A program made the translations under genes and the position numbers. Shown here piece after piece: positions 24,240 through 34,660 of a stretch of DNA of 64,000 bases. The DNA lies in assembly GCA_963277665.1 (NCBI GenBank), contig OY728143.1, positions 538,628,394 through 538,692,393 of the forward strand. Direction: 5' to 3'. A model generated the notes under the pieces. It saw only the letters and a program-made list of their open reading frames with translations, made no database searches and was not told the origin of the DNA. Source of the stretch: Viscum album (Eukaryota; Streptophyta; Magnoliopsida; Santalales; Viscaceae). The number at the start of each line of letters is the position of its first letter. Positions within the stretch are counted from its first letter, which is position 1.

Positions 24240-24660
24240 AAATTATTCTAGGAACTGAATGTTCTACTTATATCAGCACCTATCTCGATCTTACAATAAT
24301 CAAGACAGGGGGTACGTGGTGTATTTTGATGATTTATGATCAACGTAGGGGTGTGTTCTTATGAACATAGTTCATATGGATGCTTATGGGTCAAGTAAGA
24401 TAATGGTGGATAAGAAGAATTACCCAACACATGATTTATACTAAGCTACGGTCGTCTATGCATTAATAAATAGAAGACATTATCTCCTTGGTGATAAATT
24501 TACTATGTTTACAGATCACAAAAGTTTTAGTGAAAATTTCCCAAAACCAGATTTGAATATATAGAAAATATATTTATGGAGTATCTCCAAATGTTGACAT
24601 CGACTTGATTTACACATATGGGAATTGATATTCAGTGGTATGTTCATTGAGTATAAAGTA
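24240..24660 (+). pseudogene. RNase H remnant
   Basis: RNase H removes the RNA strand during reverse transcription. LLISAPISIL (24260-24292) matches the LTSAPIL start. At 24400-24480 KKNYPTHDLY and VVYALINRRHYLLGDKF match [24 protein letters not shown], and MFTDHKSF (24505-24532) matches the FTDHKSL block with its Asp. The expected HPGKANVVADALS block after it is not readable. Stops lie at about 24444 and 24560. Confidence 0.82.
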
Positions 24661-24949
24661 ATATGCTCAGTTGGGGAAAGTTTCTCTAGATGAATGGCAG
24701 TAAATGTCAGTATTAGCCGGTATGAATGTTGAATGTGAGGACCAAGGTGATTTTTTAGTTTTCTTTTCAGCAACTCTTGATCCTGATTTAGTAAAAATTA
24801 TCAAATACGAACAAAAATCAGATGCAAAATATCTTTTTGTAGGTTCAAAACTAATTGGTAGTGAGACCATTGGGTGATGGAAGCTTGATGGGGGTTCAAT
24901 TTAGTGGTTTATATTATATATGGTTGTTCATATGGTTGGATAGGAACAA

Positions 24950-25990
24950 ATCCTTCATTCGTACCACTATTGCATATGGGTTTTACATCCCAGTACACAG
25001 AAGATGTATAAGGCATTAAAGGTGCAGTTTTGGAGGAGCGACATGAAATGGAATGTGGTTGAATTTATCTTGTGGAGCGTAACATTTCAACTAGTTAATG
25101 CAAAGCCTCAAAGACCATATAATATTTTACAATATTTCCCATCCTAGTGTGGAATTGGGATTAGATAGTATTGTATTTTGTTACAGGTCTTCCAAGAATG
25201 ATTCAGAAACATGATACAATTTGGGTGATAGTAGATAATCTAACCAATTCATCCCTTTTCATACCTGTTTATAAAACTCATATGGTGGAGGATGTTTCAA
25301 AGAAAAATATACGAGAAGTGGTAAAAAGTCATGTTGTACCAGCGTCAATATTCTCAGATTGAGATCTGAGGTTCACGCCTCATTTCTAGAAATTGCAATA
25401 GCTAGCCCTTGGGACTCAGTTGACTATGAGAACGACGTATCATCCTAAGACAGATGGGAAATTCGAGCAGAAGATACAAAAATAGGATGAAATGATTTTA
25501 GGATTGTGTGAAGGTTTTTGTTGGATCATGGACGGATCACATTCCCTTAGAAGAGTTCTCATACAATAAAATCTAACAATCAATGATACACATGGCTCTA
25601 TTTGATGCATTGTATGAGCATCATTATCATTCTCCTCTATGCTGGGTGGAAATGGTTGAAGCATCACTAGTCAGGCCATGCCATGTCCAAAAAACAACAG
25701 ATAAGTTGAAATTTATTAAAAAGATGATGGAGATGGCTAAGATTCATCTGAAATATTATACATATCACCATCGAATAACATTTTCATTCGTTGTGGGTGA
25801 TCATGCCATATTGAGGATCTCTCTAATGATTAGATATCATCACCTCAAGAAGAAAGTAATGTTATCTCTTATATACATTGGCACTTTTGATATACTAGAA
25901 CATATTGGATAGGTGGAATATCGACTGACATTACCACCATGGTTTAGTTCACTTGATAATATGTTCTATGTAACATAGTTGAAAAATTAT
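24950..25990 (+). pseudogene. Integrase remnant
   Basis: The zinc-binding region (24980-25100) reads VLHPSTQKMYKALKVQFWRSDMK and then EFILWSVTFQLVNAKPQ in pieces: the His-Pro and KMY landmarks are kept, but both zinc-ligand cysteines of the C-x-x-C pair now read Ser and Phe. The core (25171-25560) has LYFVTGLPRM, IWVIVDNLTNSSLFIPV, FSD-stop-DLRFTPHF and YHPKTDGKFEQ. The first catalytic Asp position (MDF in relatives) reads Tyr (LYF). The later block with VVGDHAILRIS (about 25790) matches F.VGD.VFLKVSP, and YIGTFDILEHIG (25877-25912) matches YIGPFEILERIG. Stops at 25360, 25388 and 25912 are among several. Confidence 0.88.
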
Positions 25991-26240
25991 CTCCCTAATC
26001 CTGACCATGTGATCCTATAGGATCAAATTGATATAGAATGAGATGCTTCACTGATACATATCCCAGTATAGATCATGGATTCAAAAGAGAATTTATTTCA
26101 TGGAGATAGTATCAGACATGTGTTAGTTTTATGGAAACATGGTTAGATTCTATAAGAGACTTGGGAATGTGAATGGAAATAAAAGAGCACTGGAAAAAAA
26201 CTTTTTGGCCATTGATGTTTTTATACTTTCAGAGAAATGA
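25991..26240 (+). pseudogene. Chromodomain-like tail of integrase
   Basis: After the integrase, DHVILQDQIDIE (about 26003-26040) and IMDSKENLFHGDSIRHVLVLWKHG (in pieces, 26070-26145) followed by a segment reading ETWECEW (26158-26178) fit the chromovirus tail: V..L....I..DLSYEE.PVRILD.K...LR......VKVLW..H..EEATWE.E. In chromoviruses this tail directs insertion to particular chromatin. Several stops are in frame. Confidence 0.75.
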
Positions 26241-26250
26241 TTTACCTATC

Positions 26251-26263
26251 ATGGGGAGAATAT
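26251..26263 (+). other. Polypurine tract of the + strand element
   Basis: ATGGGGAGAATAT directly precedes the TG of the 3' LTR. It corresponds to the GGGGGGAGAA tract of relatives and would prime plus-strand DNA synthesis. Confidence 0.75.
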
Positions 26264-28403
26264 TGTACAACCAGTTTGGGGAACATAACCCCATTCCACA
26301 TGTTTTTTAATTGGTGTCTCATTAATAGAGTGTTTCCACAAAATAGAGAGCTTCCTTAATTTTTGGTGTTTCCATAATATGTGTTGTTTCCAAAATGTGG
26401 TATGATTCCACAATGTTTGTTGTTTCCCTAATGTGGGGTGTTTCAATAAAGTGGGTGTTTCGATAAAAAATGGGTTTTCATAAAAAGGTTAAAGGTGAAT
26501 TATGGGAGTGTTTTGGGGTTTATATGTAGTTTTGGGAGAAATAGGAAGGCTGTAGAATCCCTACATGGTTGGCCCAAACCATGTGGTAAATCCTTGTAGA
26601 GAGGTCAAATCTATAGCATGTTTTCTAGGAGCTTAATCATTTTTTCTCTATATATTTCTATTTTGCTTCAAAACGACCCTATTTAGAGATTAATCTCACT
26701 ATATGTCTGATGAACCCTCCCCCCATGTGTTGGAGCCAACCCAGATCCATCCCTTGTTGATTTCAAGTCTGATTCCTGAGCTATATCAGCATTCTTTCTG
26801 GATTTGTCATGTATTTTTAGATCAACTTAGATATTTTTCTATGATCTTATTATTTCTCAGATATGTACATATAGTGGGTAGATCAACATTTTTTATGAAA
26901 AATAATTCAATTTTGAGTCGTGACCTTCTTACAGTAAGAGAACAAATGCCATTCATGGAGAATCGACCCGCTTTCTTGTGTGTTCTTCATCTATTGTCAA
27001 AGTTCTATCAAACTATTCAAGGTAGGTGGATTCACTCTCATATCCTCTTGATATTATTGATTATATTGGATACATATTGGTTTATTAATATTGAAATTCA
27101 GGGAAAATAATCATCTGGGTTGATTTAATGTCTTTCTGAATTTATTTGATCTTGGTGAATAGTTGTGCAAAAAGGGGTTTTAGTTTCATGAATTTTAAAT
27201 GATGATTTAAAATTATGGATTTTCTAGAATTACTAAATTGTTGATGATACTGATATTTTCAAGTGAAATTGTTTTCAATAGAAATGGACTTTTATTGAAA
27301 TGGATTAGAATTTAAATGGGTTTTCATTGAAAAGTTTTTAATGGAAATGGTTTTCCATAAAAAGCTATTTTTATTGGAAGGGTTGTTTTGTCTTGACCGT
27401 TGGGAATATGTGATGTGTTTTCATGTTGTATACACGACACCTGGTTTAAATATGACCTTGTTCTAAGTACCATAGGTTTAATGGCACATGGAAATTTCAT
27501 ACATGGGGCTTGGTTGAAATTTGACTTTGTGCTCGGTGCCAAAGGGTTAATGGCACATGGGAAATAATTACCTTATGATGACATGATAGATAGAGGAGAA
27601 ATTTCTCATGGGTATGGATTTAATATAATGTAGCATGCATGTTTGGTTGAATGTATTTGAGGAATGGTTGTGTATTCTTGTAAATACATACTATGAAATG
27701 GTTGTAAATATTGTTAAGTTATTTTCCTTGGAAAATATATTTTAGGTAGAATTGGTTTTAATTGATCTATTATGATTTTGGTAATGAATGTTTTTAGAAT
27801 AATGTTTATATTTTGTTATAAACCATTTTTGAGAAATTTTTATATAAATTGTTTCATATAATCATTTCTAACTCTTATATTTTAGCGGCGTGAGTAGGGA
27901 AGTCATTTGTGAAAAACTACTATGTCTTATGCTCACTCTTTCTATTGAACATTGGTTCTTTTGTAGATTCTATCATCTGGGATACGGGAAAATGTAATGT
28001 TTCAATGTTGTTTAGCACTACCTCGTGATTTTTGGGCTATTTGGGTATTTTTGTTCTTATAGCTTTTGGAGCATGGATTCTTGAGGTCATTGTAGTGTCT
28101 TTTGTATCCAATCCACAGTATACATTGGTAGTTGGTTTTTATTATGTTGTTTCTTTCTTTTATGTGATTATTAGTAACAACATGTAGTTGATTTATATTC
28201 CATTGGTTTATGCATTGTGTAGTGATTGTTTGGATATAGATGGTATTTTTATTGGTTTATTTATTAAAGGGTAAATCATCCCCCACTTATATTTGAATCC
28301 CTTCGGTATTAATTTCCATCCTTTGTTGTCTTTGGGATGTCACTTATGGTGTAGTAAAGACTCATTGTACACCTATGCCAATGAGATTTGATGGGTCATT
28401 ACA
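26264..28403 (+). repeat. 3' LTR of the + strand element
   Basis: This copy starts tgtacaacc and ends attaca, followed by the CATCC target duplication. It is collinear with 18874-21077 throughout. By eye the two agree at about 70-75% of positions with many small gaps, so the element is old. The open frame at 26703-27110 (135 codons) lies entirely inside the LTR and has no family match; its 5'-LTR counterpart is not open, so it is not a gene. Confidence 0.88.
26320..26480 (+). repeat. About 21-bp minisatellite in the 3' LTR
   Basis: This is the counterpart of 18945-19170, with units like GTTTCCATAATATGTGTT. The array here is some 60-70 bases shorter, so the two LTRs have lost or gained units since insertion. 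Confidence 0.75.
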
Positions 28404-28408
28404 CATCC
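28404..28408 (+). repeat. LTR-element target duplication, right copy
   Basis: CATCC matches 18869-18873 and directly follows the CA end of the 3' LTR. Confidence 0.75.
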
Positions 28409-29589
28409 TATATGGACCAGATCTTAGTTGAAAGGGGAATTTGGGTTTTGACCAAATTTATAAAGTAATTTTTTCTTAAAACCAAATATATTCTCAATTA
28501 TTGTAGATTATAAATAAAATGATATTGAAAATATATTTATTATAAGTGAGAAATAATTTTAATTTGAGAAGGGAAAAAATATCTGGAAGAAAATATATAT
28601 TTATCTTTTACTACCTCCATCACATAGAGTTGTTCTACCGAAGATAAATCATGATTGTATATTACAATGATGGAAATAGAAATATCATATTAAAATTTTA
28701 AAATGAATTTCAATTAAAATATTTAACAGTATTATCGTCTAGTTTATATAAATGATTTTAGTGGAAATATATCATGTTGTTTCTCTAATGGTCCCTCTTA
28801 TTTTCTTATAAGAAGAGAGATTCATTAATAAATATAATTTTCAATCCACAACAATATCATTATATATGGGATATTTTTTTAATTTCTATTATTTTACTTA
28901 TAGGATTTTATTTGAATATACAAGAAACCCATGGATAATATAATTTCTCAATGTGAAATGCCAAACAATCATATATTCATGTGCTCTCCATTTTTTAGCT
29001 TTATGATTTCTGATATGGATTGTGTATAAATAACATCATATGAGGCAATATATTTATAATTTAATATATATCTATAAATTAGATTATGTCATTGGATGAA
29101 TGTATGTTTTTTGTGATCAATTTTTTGTTAATAACTACATGATTGGTCGAATGTGCGGTTGATAATATGGTTATGTGGTTTCATGGGTGGTCACATTGTC
29201 CCTTTACACAGGTTGGATCATATTAATGTGTGGATGGTTTTAATTTTTAATATGGCTGAGTCATTATGTGTGTATCTTAATATTTATTTAGATGATTTAT
29301 TTAGTAGAATAAATCATTTAATAATTCATTCTATCAATGCACACAATTAGTTGAAATCAAGATGTGGTCATTTATTCCCTTATTTTAGTGAATAAAATGA
29401 TTGTATTCCTCAAAAGAGACAACACTAAAATCAAAATAGCATAGTTATTTATGATTACATCATGGTTGAGAAGTAAATCTACTATGAGATAGTTATATGT
29501 ATATTATCATGTAATTTTCATATGATGACTCGATGTGATCATACCATAGTTTGGGGATTTAAAAATATATGGTTAATTAGGTTTTTCTT
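28409..29589. other. AT-rich spacer between the two LTR elements
   Basis: These 1.2 kb have no recognisable element. One 66-codon open frame at 29153-29350 on the + strand has no family match. Composition is like the other AT-rich stretches, which suggests old DNA into which both elements inserted. Confidence 0.6.
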
Positions 29590-29841
29590 TGCAACATCTC
29601 GGTTCTGGAAGCCACCTCGAGGTTCCCCATACCTAGTTGGTCACATGGCCTAAAGCACATTTTCCCAAACGCCAGAGGCTGATGACTAGTAGTGAGGGCC
29701 TTGGGTGTGTTAGTGGGGTAACTATTCCCTCATTGGCAAAGTACACTACAGAAGTAAACCACACATACAATAGCAATAAACATCCAACAAAAGTAAAAAA
29801 CGGAAGGCTAAAACAATAAAAAATTGGAGCACACAAATACA

Positions 29842-29881
29842 AACACACAGACACACAACACACACACACATATATATATAT
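29842..29881. repeat. CA then TA microsatellite in the 3' LTR
   Basis: An interrupted CA run followed by a TA run. The other LTR has a TA run at the matching place (37739-37764) but lacks the long CA part, so this site has changed in length or content since insertion. Confidence 0.85.
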
Positions 29882-30409
29882 GAATAGATACATGATGCAT
29901 ATGTCTAGGAAATCAACCAATCATGTCACAATGATGAATATAATACAAAACCAAATTTAAAAGGAAAAATAGATAAGAAAAACCTCATCATTTCATGCCT
30001 TGGATTGGGCCCATGCTCTCCTGCTCCAATGCAATCATGTACCTGAAGTCAAAGGGCGCTTGAACATGTCTATACCTATAGCTATATTATCTGTTTGGGC
30101 TCGAAAGGATGACCCAAAATAGGGTCTGAGACTATATCCTAGTAGGAAACAACCCGAAGAGCAGTGCCTAATAGTTAGTGAGCCTATTGAAGGTAATAGG
30201 ACAGTAAGCAGTAAACAATAACCAGTAAGCAGAATGATACACAATAGTAAAAAATCCGTAGATAAACAAGCCGGAGTGATTCAAACAGCTAACCACAACC
30301 AGGAATCCCCCTGGGAAGTATCACAGGCCTCCCCTATGCTCCTATCCAAGAAGTACCAACAACCCTTTCGGCAGTACACACAGGATAACCCCTATTGTTT
30401 GGTAATACT

Positions 30410-30905
30410 AAATTATAAGACTCTCTGAGGAAGAACACTCACAAAATTCCCCTTATAGTCTAAGGTAGACATGGACTCTCTAAGGAAGATCATAATGTCA
30501 ATTCCCCTTATATCCCCAAGGTCTAGAGACTCTCTGAGGAAGCTCAGTCAGTCAATTACTCTTATAGCCTCAGGTCAATCACAGACTCTTTGAGGAAGCA
30601 CACTCGGTAAATTCCTCTTATAGACTGGAATGGTGTAAGGAAATTCAACAAAACAAAGACTCTTCGAGGAAGCTCACTCGGTCTACCACTGTATAGTCTA
30701 TAAGGATCATGACACTCCGAGGAATCTCACATGGTATATCCTATTGTGGTCAATAATATATAATACACTCTGGGAAGCTCACTCAGTCTATCCCATAGAA
30801 TCATTAATATCCAAGACTCTCTGGGATGCTCACTCGGTTCATCCCATATAGTCCATAATGTCCAAGACTCTTGGAGGAAGCTCCCTTGGTATATCCCCAT
30901 ATAGT
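30410..30905 (-). repeat. 55-60-bp minisatellite in the 3' LTR
   Basis: About nine imperfect units, each with a core reading GACTCTCTGAGGAAGCTCAC on the + strand, then TCGGT(C/A)-type sequence, a CCCCTTATAG segment and a variable part. The same array is in the other LTR (38290-38740). Unit boundaries are by eye. Confidence 0.85.
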
Positions 30906-31619
30906 CAATAGCATCAGGTTATCATGACCCCATGTATGTCTATGCATAATAATTCTATACGGCCAAATTAAACCTATAGAGATACTTGGATTACTAATCT
31001 ATAGCATAACAAGCATGTCAGGGAACAATACACTATCCTAGGGTCACATGGTATGGAAAATAGGTATAATGGCCAAAGGCAGAACAAGACCAAATGGGCG
31101 TAAACAGAACAAGGCATGGCATAAACATCCAAGCATAAAAATTATTTTTATACATAGCCAAATTATCTCTACACAAGAATAGATGCAAGCCAGGAAAAAT
31201 AATAGGGGTAAAACTATTAACAAACAATACCCCATTCAAGGTTATTAGTGGAAATTGCACAAAATACTCAAAGACATCGAAATAAAAGTAACAAAACACC
31301 TACCTTGATTTTAGTATATCGATATACTTGAACCGTGAGGCTTTAATCTCGTCAAAACGTCATAAATCTAAAAAAATGCACTAAACATTCATCCCATAAT
31401 AACTTGTAAAAGAGGAGGAATTGGAAAAAGATGTTGTAGAAGAAGTAAGAGCATTCCTCTATGGTCCCAATGTAGTCAACGACAATCCATTCAGAGCTAG
31501 TACAGAGCCTTGAGGGCTCATACGAGATTTTCAGCTGTACAGGATGCTCTCAGTCGAAGAAGCTGGAGAAGAAGTGTGTTTTAGTGATCAAACATGAGCC
31601 CAGTCCATTTAATGAAAAA

Positions 31620-31830
31620 AATAAAGTACATGGCGTGCACTTTTGGAGTACATGGAATGTAATAGGAATTTACATACTTCACTTTAAGAGGCCTCTACAT
31701 CACCCCACATGACCGTGTCTGTGGACCAAACATGGCCAGCACACGCCCTCACACGGCATTGAAGTACACAACATGTACTTAAAAAGTTCACGGCGTGTAC
31801 TTCAAAAATTTCTAGAAAAACGTTTTTTCA
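31620..31830 (-). repeat. ACACGG-YGTGT motif cluster in LTR U3
   Basis: Copies and variants of CACGGCGTGTACTT (for example at about 31789) alternate with GTACATGG-type segments close to the start of the LTR in element orientation. The core CACG-GCGTG is close to an inverted repeat. The matching part of the other LTR (39455-39615) has similar copies. A U3 position would suit a regulatory role, but none is shown. Confidence 0.65.
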
Positions 31831-31889
31831 TAAAAACACCAAAAAAAGGAAAAACATACTTGAAACAAATGTCTAGGTTCCTAAAAACA

Positions 31890-31898
31890 TCCCCCCTT
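31890..31898 (-). other. Polypurine tract of the - strand element
   Basis: On the - strand this reads AAGGGGGGA, directly before the TGTTTTTAGG start of the 3' LTR. It fits the usual chromovirus tract, and the pol frame (E-F-K-D-E-V-H) runs up to it as in relatives. Confidence 0.8.
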
Positions 31899-32290
31899 AA
31901 TGAACTTCATCCTTGAATTTCACAAGAGAGGCGTAGAAAAAGAAACCCCAAACTGCTCCGGCCACTGCGATCATACATCAGCCTCCCTCTCTCAAGTATC
32001 ATCCTGTACTCGTCTGTGCTACCACATAATTCTTACTATAGGTAAAGACCAGCCACGAAGACCCTTTGTACTTTGATTGAAAATCCATATTGGATGCTCC
32101 TCAAATGATGCATTTTCTTAAAGCTCAGCCTCCTCTGGTTTAAAGACATGACACATGTCTGAAATGTAACTTCGGAGCTGAGAGACGTGGAAGACGCCGT
32201 GAATAGACCGATACCTCTGAGATAACTGAAAATGTTAGGCAACCGGCCCAACACACTCCAACACCTCATACAGCCCAACATACCTCGGTG
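31899..32290 (-). pseudogene. Integrase C-terminus and chromodomain-like tail
   Basis: In one - strand frame from about 32288 the translation reads MISPRYVGLYEVLECVGPVA, then IHGVFHVSQLRSYISD, FKPEEAEL, SFEEHPIWIFNQSTKGLRG, LPIVRIMW and HRRVQDDT, with stops only where relatives have Tyr/Arg/Gln-type codons. This matches in order ISPRYVGPYEVLERVG, HDVFHVSQLRKYV, LSYEE.PVRILD and VKVLW..H.VEEATWE. The tail is the chromovirus-specific part thought to read chromatin marks. Four stops interrupt it. The 81-codon open frame at 32036-32281 is in a different frame and is not the gene. Confidence 0.88.
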
Positions 32291-33300
32291 AAATCATACC
32301 CTATCTCCGAATCCTCTTGTGTCCCAACCTTAGTGTGGCACGTAGGAAAACCTGATCCCAAAACTCAAACTCCATAGGTCGTCTCCACTGACCAGCATAA
32401 GACTTAGGCCGAAACTGTGCCATAGACATCGTCTTAAGAATCATCTCTATCTGCTCTGAGGTCTCCTAAACAGGATGAGGTCCTAGAAAAGCCGCCTCTC
32501 CTTCCTCCTGCCAACACAAGGTTAATCGGCATGGCATACCGTACAAAGCCTCGCAAGGTGCCATTTGAATAGTCGCCTAAAAATGTTGTTGTAGGCGAAC
32601 AACCCAAGAGGGATATTCTTCTCCCAAGAGCCTCCAATGTCTAGAATTTACACTCATAGCATATCCTAAAGCACCAGAATTGTGCGCTCATACTGGGAAT
32701 CTGTCTGGGGATGGTATGCTGTACACAAAAGTACATGTGTATCCAAAGCCTTCTGAATCCCCTTCCAGAAATGAGAAGTAAAAAACGAATCCCTGTCTGA
32801 AACAATGGAGTGTGGAAATCCTTGTAGACGTATAATCTCTCAGATGAACAACCATCCCAGGTCACCAACACTAAAGGTCTCCTTGATCGGCAAGAAGTGA
32901 TCAACCTTCGTAAGCTTGTCGATGACAACCGAAACACCATCACTCCCTCATGGTGACCTCAGATAACCAGTCACGAATTCTATCACGATATAATTCCACG
33001 TCCACTCCATAATTAGTAACTGGAGAAAAATACCTTCTGGTCACTGATTCTCCACTTTCACCCACTGACAAGTGGAACACCTTAGGAAGAAACATGCAAC
33101 ATCTCTCTTCATAAATGGCCACCAATACTGTAAGTGTATATCATGATACATCTTGGTGATGCTTGGATGAACTGACCAACATAATGAATAAATGTACCAT
33201 ATCAGCTCCTCACGTATTTCTGCTGGCACCCATACACATCCCCGAAAATAGAAGATCTCATCCCCACCTACTATCCATCCATAAATAGGGTCCACTCATG
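32291..33300 (-). pseudogene. Integrase remnant
   Basis: From right to left: the zinc-binding region (33041-33295) is one open frame with SVHPSITKMYHDIHLQYWWPFMKRDV and FLRCSTCQWVKVENQ, so the H-x3-His region and both cysteines of the C-x-x-C pair are intact. The core (about 32640-33000) reads FVTGYLRS, VVIDKLTKVDHFLPI, IVSDRDSFFTSHFWKGIQ and YHPQTDSQYERT in one frame, with stops at about 32943, 32845 and 32655. The second catalytic Asp (SDRD) and the Glu (YERT) are present; the first Asp position (MDF in relatives) reads Glu (IEF). Next (32370-32500) come residues matching AQ.RQKSYAD.RRR..EFE.GD.VFL. Apart from the stops it is one of the best kept parts of the window. Confidence 0.92.
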
Positions 33301-33479
33301 ACATATTCTCCCACAGGAATAGCCCTTCTGAGTCTGATAGTTGCCTCATTTTTACCCAATCAAGAAGTGTAGATGTAACAGCTTCCAAAGATTGAAATGT
33401 CATCCCATTTCTATCGTGATCCTCCAAATGCATCTTATAGAACATATCCATAAGCTTCCACTCACTACTAGACACCTAA

Positions 33480-33900
33480 ATTTCATGTATCTATGTTCTC
33501 TGCCTCAACCCATCATCCACTACATTAGACTTTCCTGGCGTATAAGAAAGATCAATGTCAAAGGAATGAAGATACTCAACCCACATGCACTGTCTCAAAT
33601 TCAGATCACGCTGAGTGAAGATGTAATTGAGAATTTTTTGGTCGGTTAACACCCTAAAGTGCTCTCCTGGAAGATTATGTCTCCAAAAGTGAAAGGCATG
33701 AACAACGGATGCCAAACCTAGATCGTGAGTCAGGTAGTTCCACTCAAGTGGCCTCAACTGTTGATACACGTACGCAACAACTCCATATCCCTGCATAAGC
33801 AATGCTCCTAGAATGATACCTGAAGCATCAATGTAGACCGTATAGATCTTTCCCATCTCTGGAAATACAAGTTTTGGTGCTGATGTCAACCTCCATTTTA
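33480..33900 (-). pseudogene. RNase H remnant, open frame of 132 codons
   Basis: This is one open - strand frame. It begins LTSAPKLVFPEMGKIY in relatives' fashion (MTSAPKLVFPE), then has the catalytic D-A-S (TVYIDASG), QQLRPLEWNYLTHDLGLASVV (in pieces), FWRHNLPGEHFRVLTDQKIL with the TDHKSL block reading TDQKIL, FTQRDLNLRQCMWVEYL and finally YTPGKSNVVDDGL for YHPGKANVVADAL. The first and second catalytic Asp positions are kept. The His in TDH reads Gln. No stop lies inside the domain, so only small changes separate it from a working fold, but RT upstream is broken. Confidence 0.93.
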
Positions 33901-34660
33901 GCTCTTGAATGGCTGAGTAAGAGGAATATTACCATAAGAACTTTTCCCCTTTCGTGGTTAGGCCAATCATTGGTGCTACTAGGCATGAAAAGTCTTGTAT
34001 GAAACACTTGTAGTATCCAGCTAGACCTATAAAACTCTGCACCTCAATGACATTCATTGGATACTCCTAGGAAATAACAACTCTCACATTCTTTGGATAT
34101 ACTGTTACATATTTCTCTGAGATAACAAGACCCAATAAGTGATTTTGACCCATCCAAAAGTGGAATTTTGAGAGTTTAGCATAAAGATGATGCTCTCTTA
34201 GTGTACTCATTACAATCTCAAGATAGGTTTCATGGTCATGTCGAGTGTGAGAGTACACCAAGATGTCGTCCAAAAAAACCACCATGATGGAATCCAAGTA
34301 TGGATGGAACAATTGGTTTATTCGTGCAATGAAAATTGCATGAGAGTTCATGAGACTGAACGGTATAAACATATACTCTTATAAACCATACATGATCTGG
34401 AAATTTTTAAGAGGTATATCAGATGGTCTAATGTTCAAATGATGATAATCGGATCTCACGTCAATCTTTGAGAACAATGGGGCACCTCAACTACTTATTG
34501 ATCTCCTGTAACTCAGGTTTAGCCATCCTATAAGGAGGAATGGACATCGATGCCACTCCGGGAACAAAATCAATAGAAAAGTCTACCTCTCACTCTAGAG
34601 GAAAACCTGAAAAGTCCTCCTAAAAGGCATCCCAGAAACGATACACAACTAGAGGAATGT
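33901..34660 (-). pseudogene. Reverse transcriptase remnant with internal deletion
   Basis: From the right: FWDAF and EVDFSIDFVPGVASMSIPPY (in pieces) and RMAKPELQEINK (about 34495-34640) lead into RT. At about 34488 the frame jumps straight to LFSKIDVRSDYHHLNI, so about 50-55 codons are missing: the blocks that in relatives read GFIRPS, WGAPVLFVKKKDG, MCIDYRxLN and YPLPRIDxLFDQL. After the deletion come FQIMYGL-stop-EYMFIPFSLMNS and the 101-codon open frame 34067-34372, with FLDDILVY (34255-34278) as the YxDD box, both Asp kept, and LYAKLSKFHFWM and LLGLVIS. Without the fingers region this RT cannot be active. Confidence 0.92.

Larger units (their letters stand above)
18874..28403 (+). mobile_element. 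Complete but dead Ty3/gypsy (Tekay-like) element
   Basis: This 9.5-kb element has two related LTRs (18874-21077 and 26264-28403), a primer-binding site right after the first, gag, protease, RT, RNase H, integrase and chromodomain remnants in the Ty3/gypsy order, a polypurine tract before the second LTR, TG and CA ends on the outer LTR edges, and a CATCC target duplication. Integrase after RNase H separates it from Ty1/copia, and the C-terminal chromo-like tail with long LTRs puts it in the Tekay/Del chromoviruses. Every domain has stops or frame changes. By eye the LTRs agree at roughly 70-75% of positions, so the insertion is old. It is in the opposite orientation to the element at 29590. 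Confidence 0.92.
29590..31889 (-). repeat. 3' LTR of the - strand element
   Basis: On the + strand it starts tgcaacatctcggttctgg and ends ctaaaaaca next to the polypurine tract. It aligns with 37492 onward: for example tggtcacatggcct is in both (29638 and 37539), and cttgggtgtgtta (29700 and 37602). It holds, left to right, a CA/TA microsatellite (29842-29881), a minisatellite of about 55-60 bp (30410-30905) and ACACGG-YGTGT motifs (31620-31800). Open frames on the strands here (30234-30428, 31033-31299 and others) are by-products. Confidence 0.88.

Noticed and set aside
26703..27110. 135-codon open frame on the + strand
   Set aside because: It lies wholly inside the 3' LTR, has no family resemblance, and the matching part of the 5' LTR is not open.
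29153..29350. 66-codon open frame between the LTR elements
   Set aside because: It shows no conserved motif and no codon pattern different from chance in AT-rich DNA.
30410..30905. CRISPR-like repeat array
   Set aside because: Units are imperfect and adjoin one another without unique spacers of constant length, lie inside both LTRs, and the genome is a plant's.
32036..32281. 81-codon open frame on the - strand
   Set aside because: It is in the wrong frame; the neighbouring frame of the same strand reads as integrase C-terminus and chromodomain despite stops.
33341..33649. 102-codon open frame on the + strand
   Set aside because: It is antisense to the RNase H/integrase region of the - strand element, where the - strand matches clearly.
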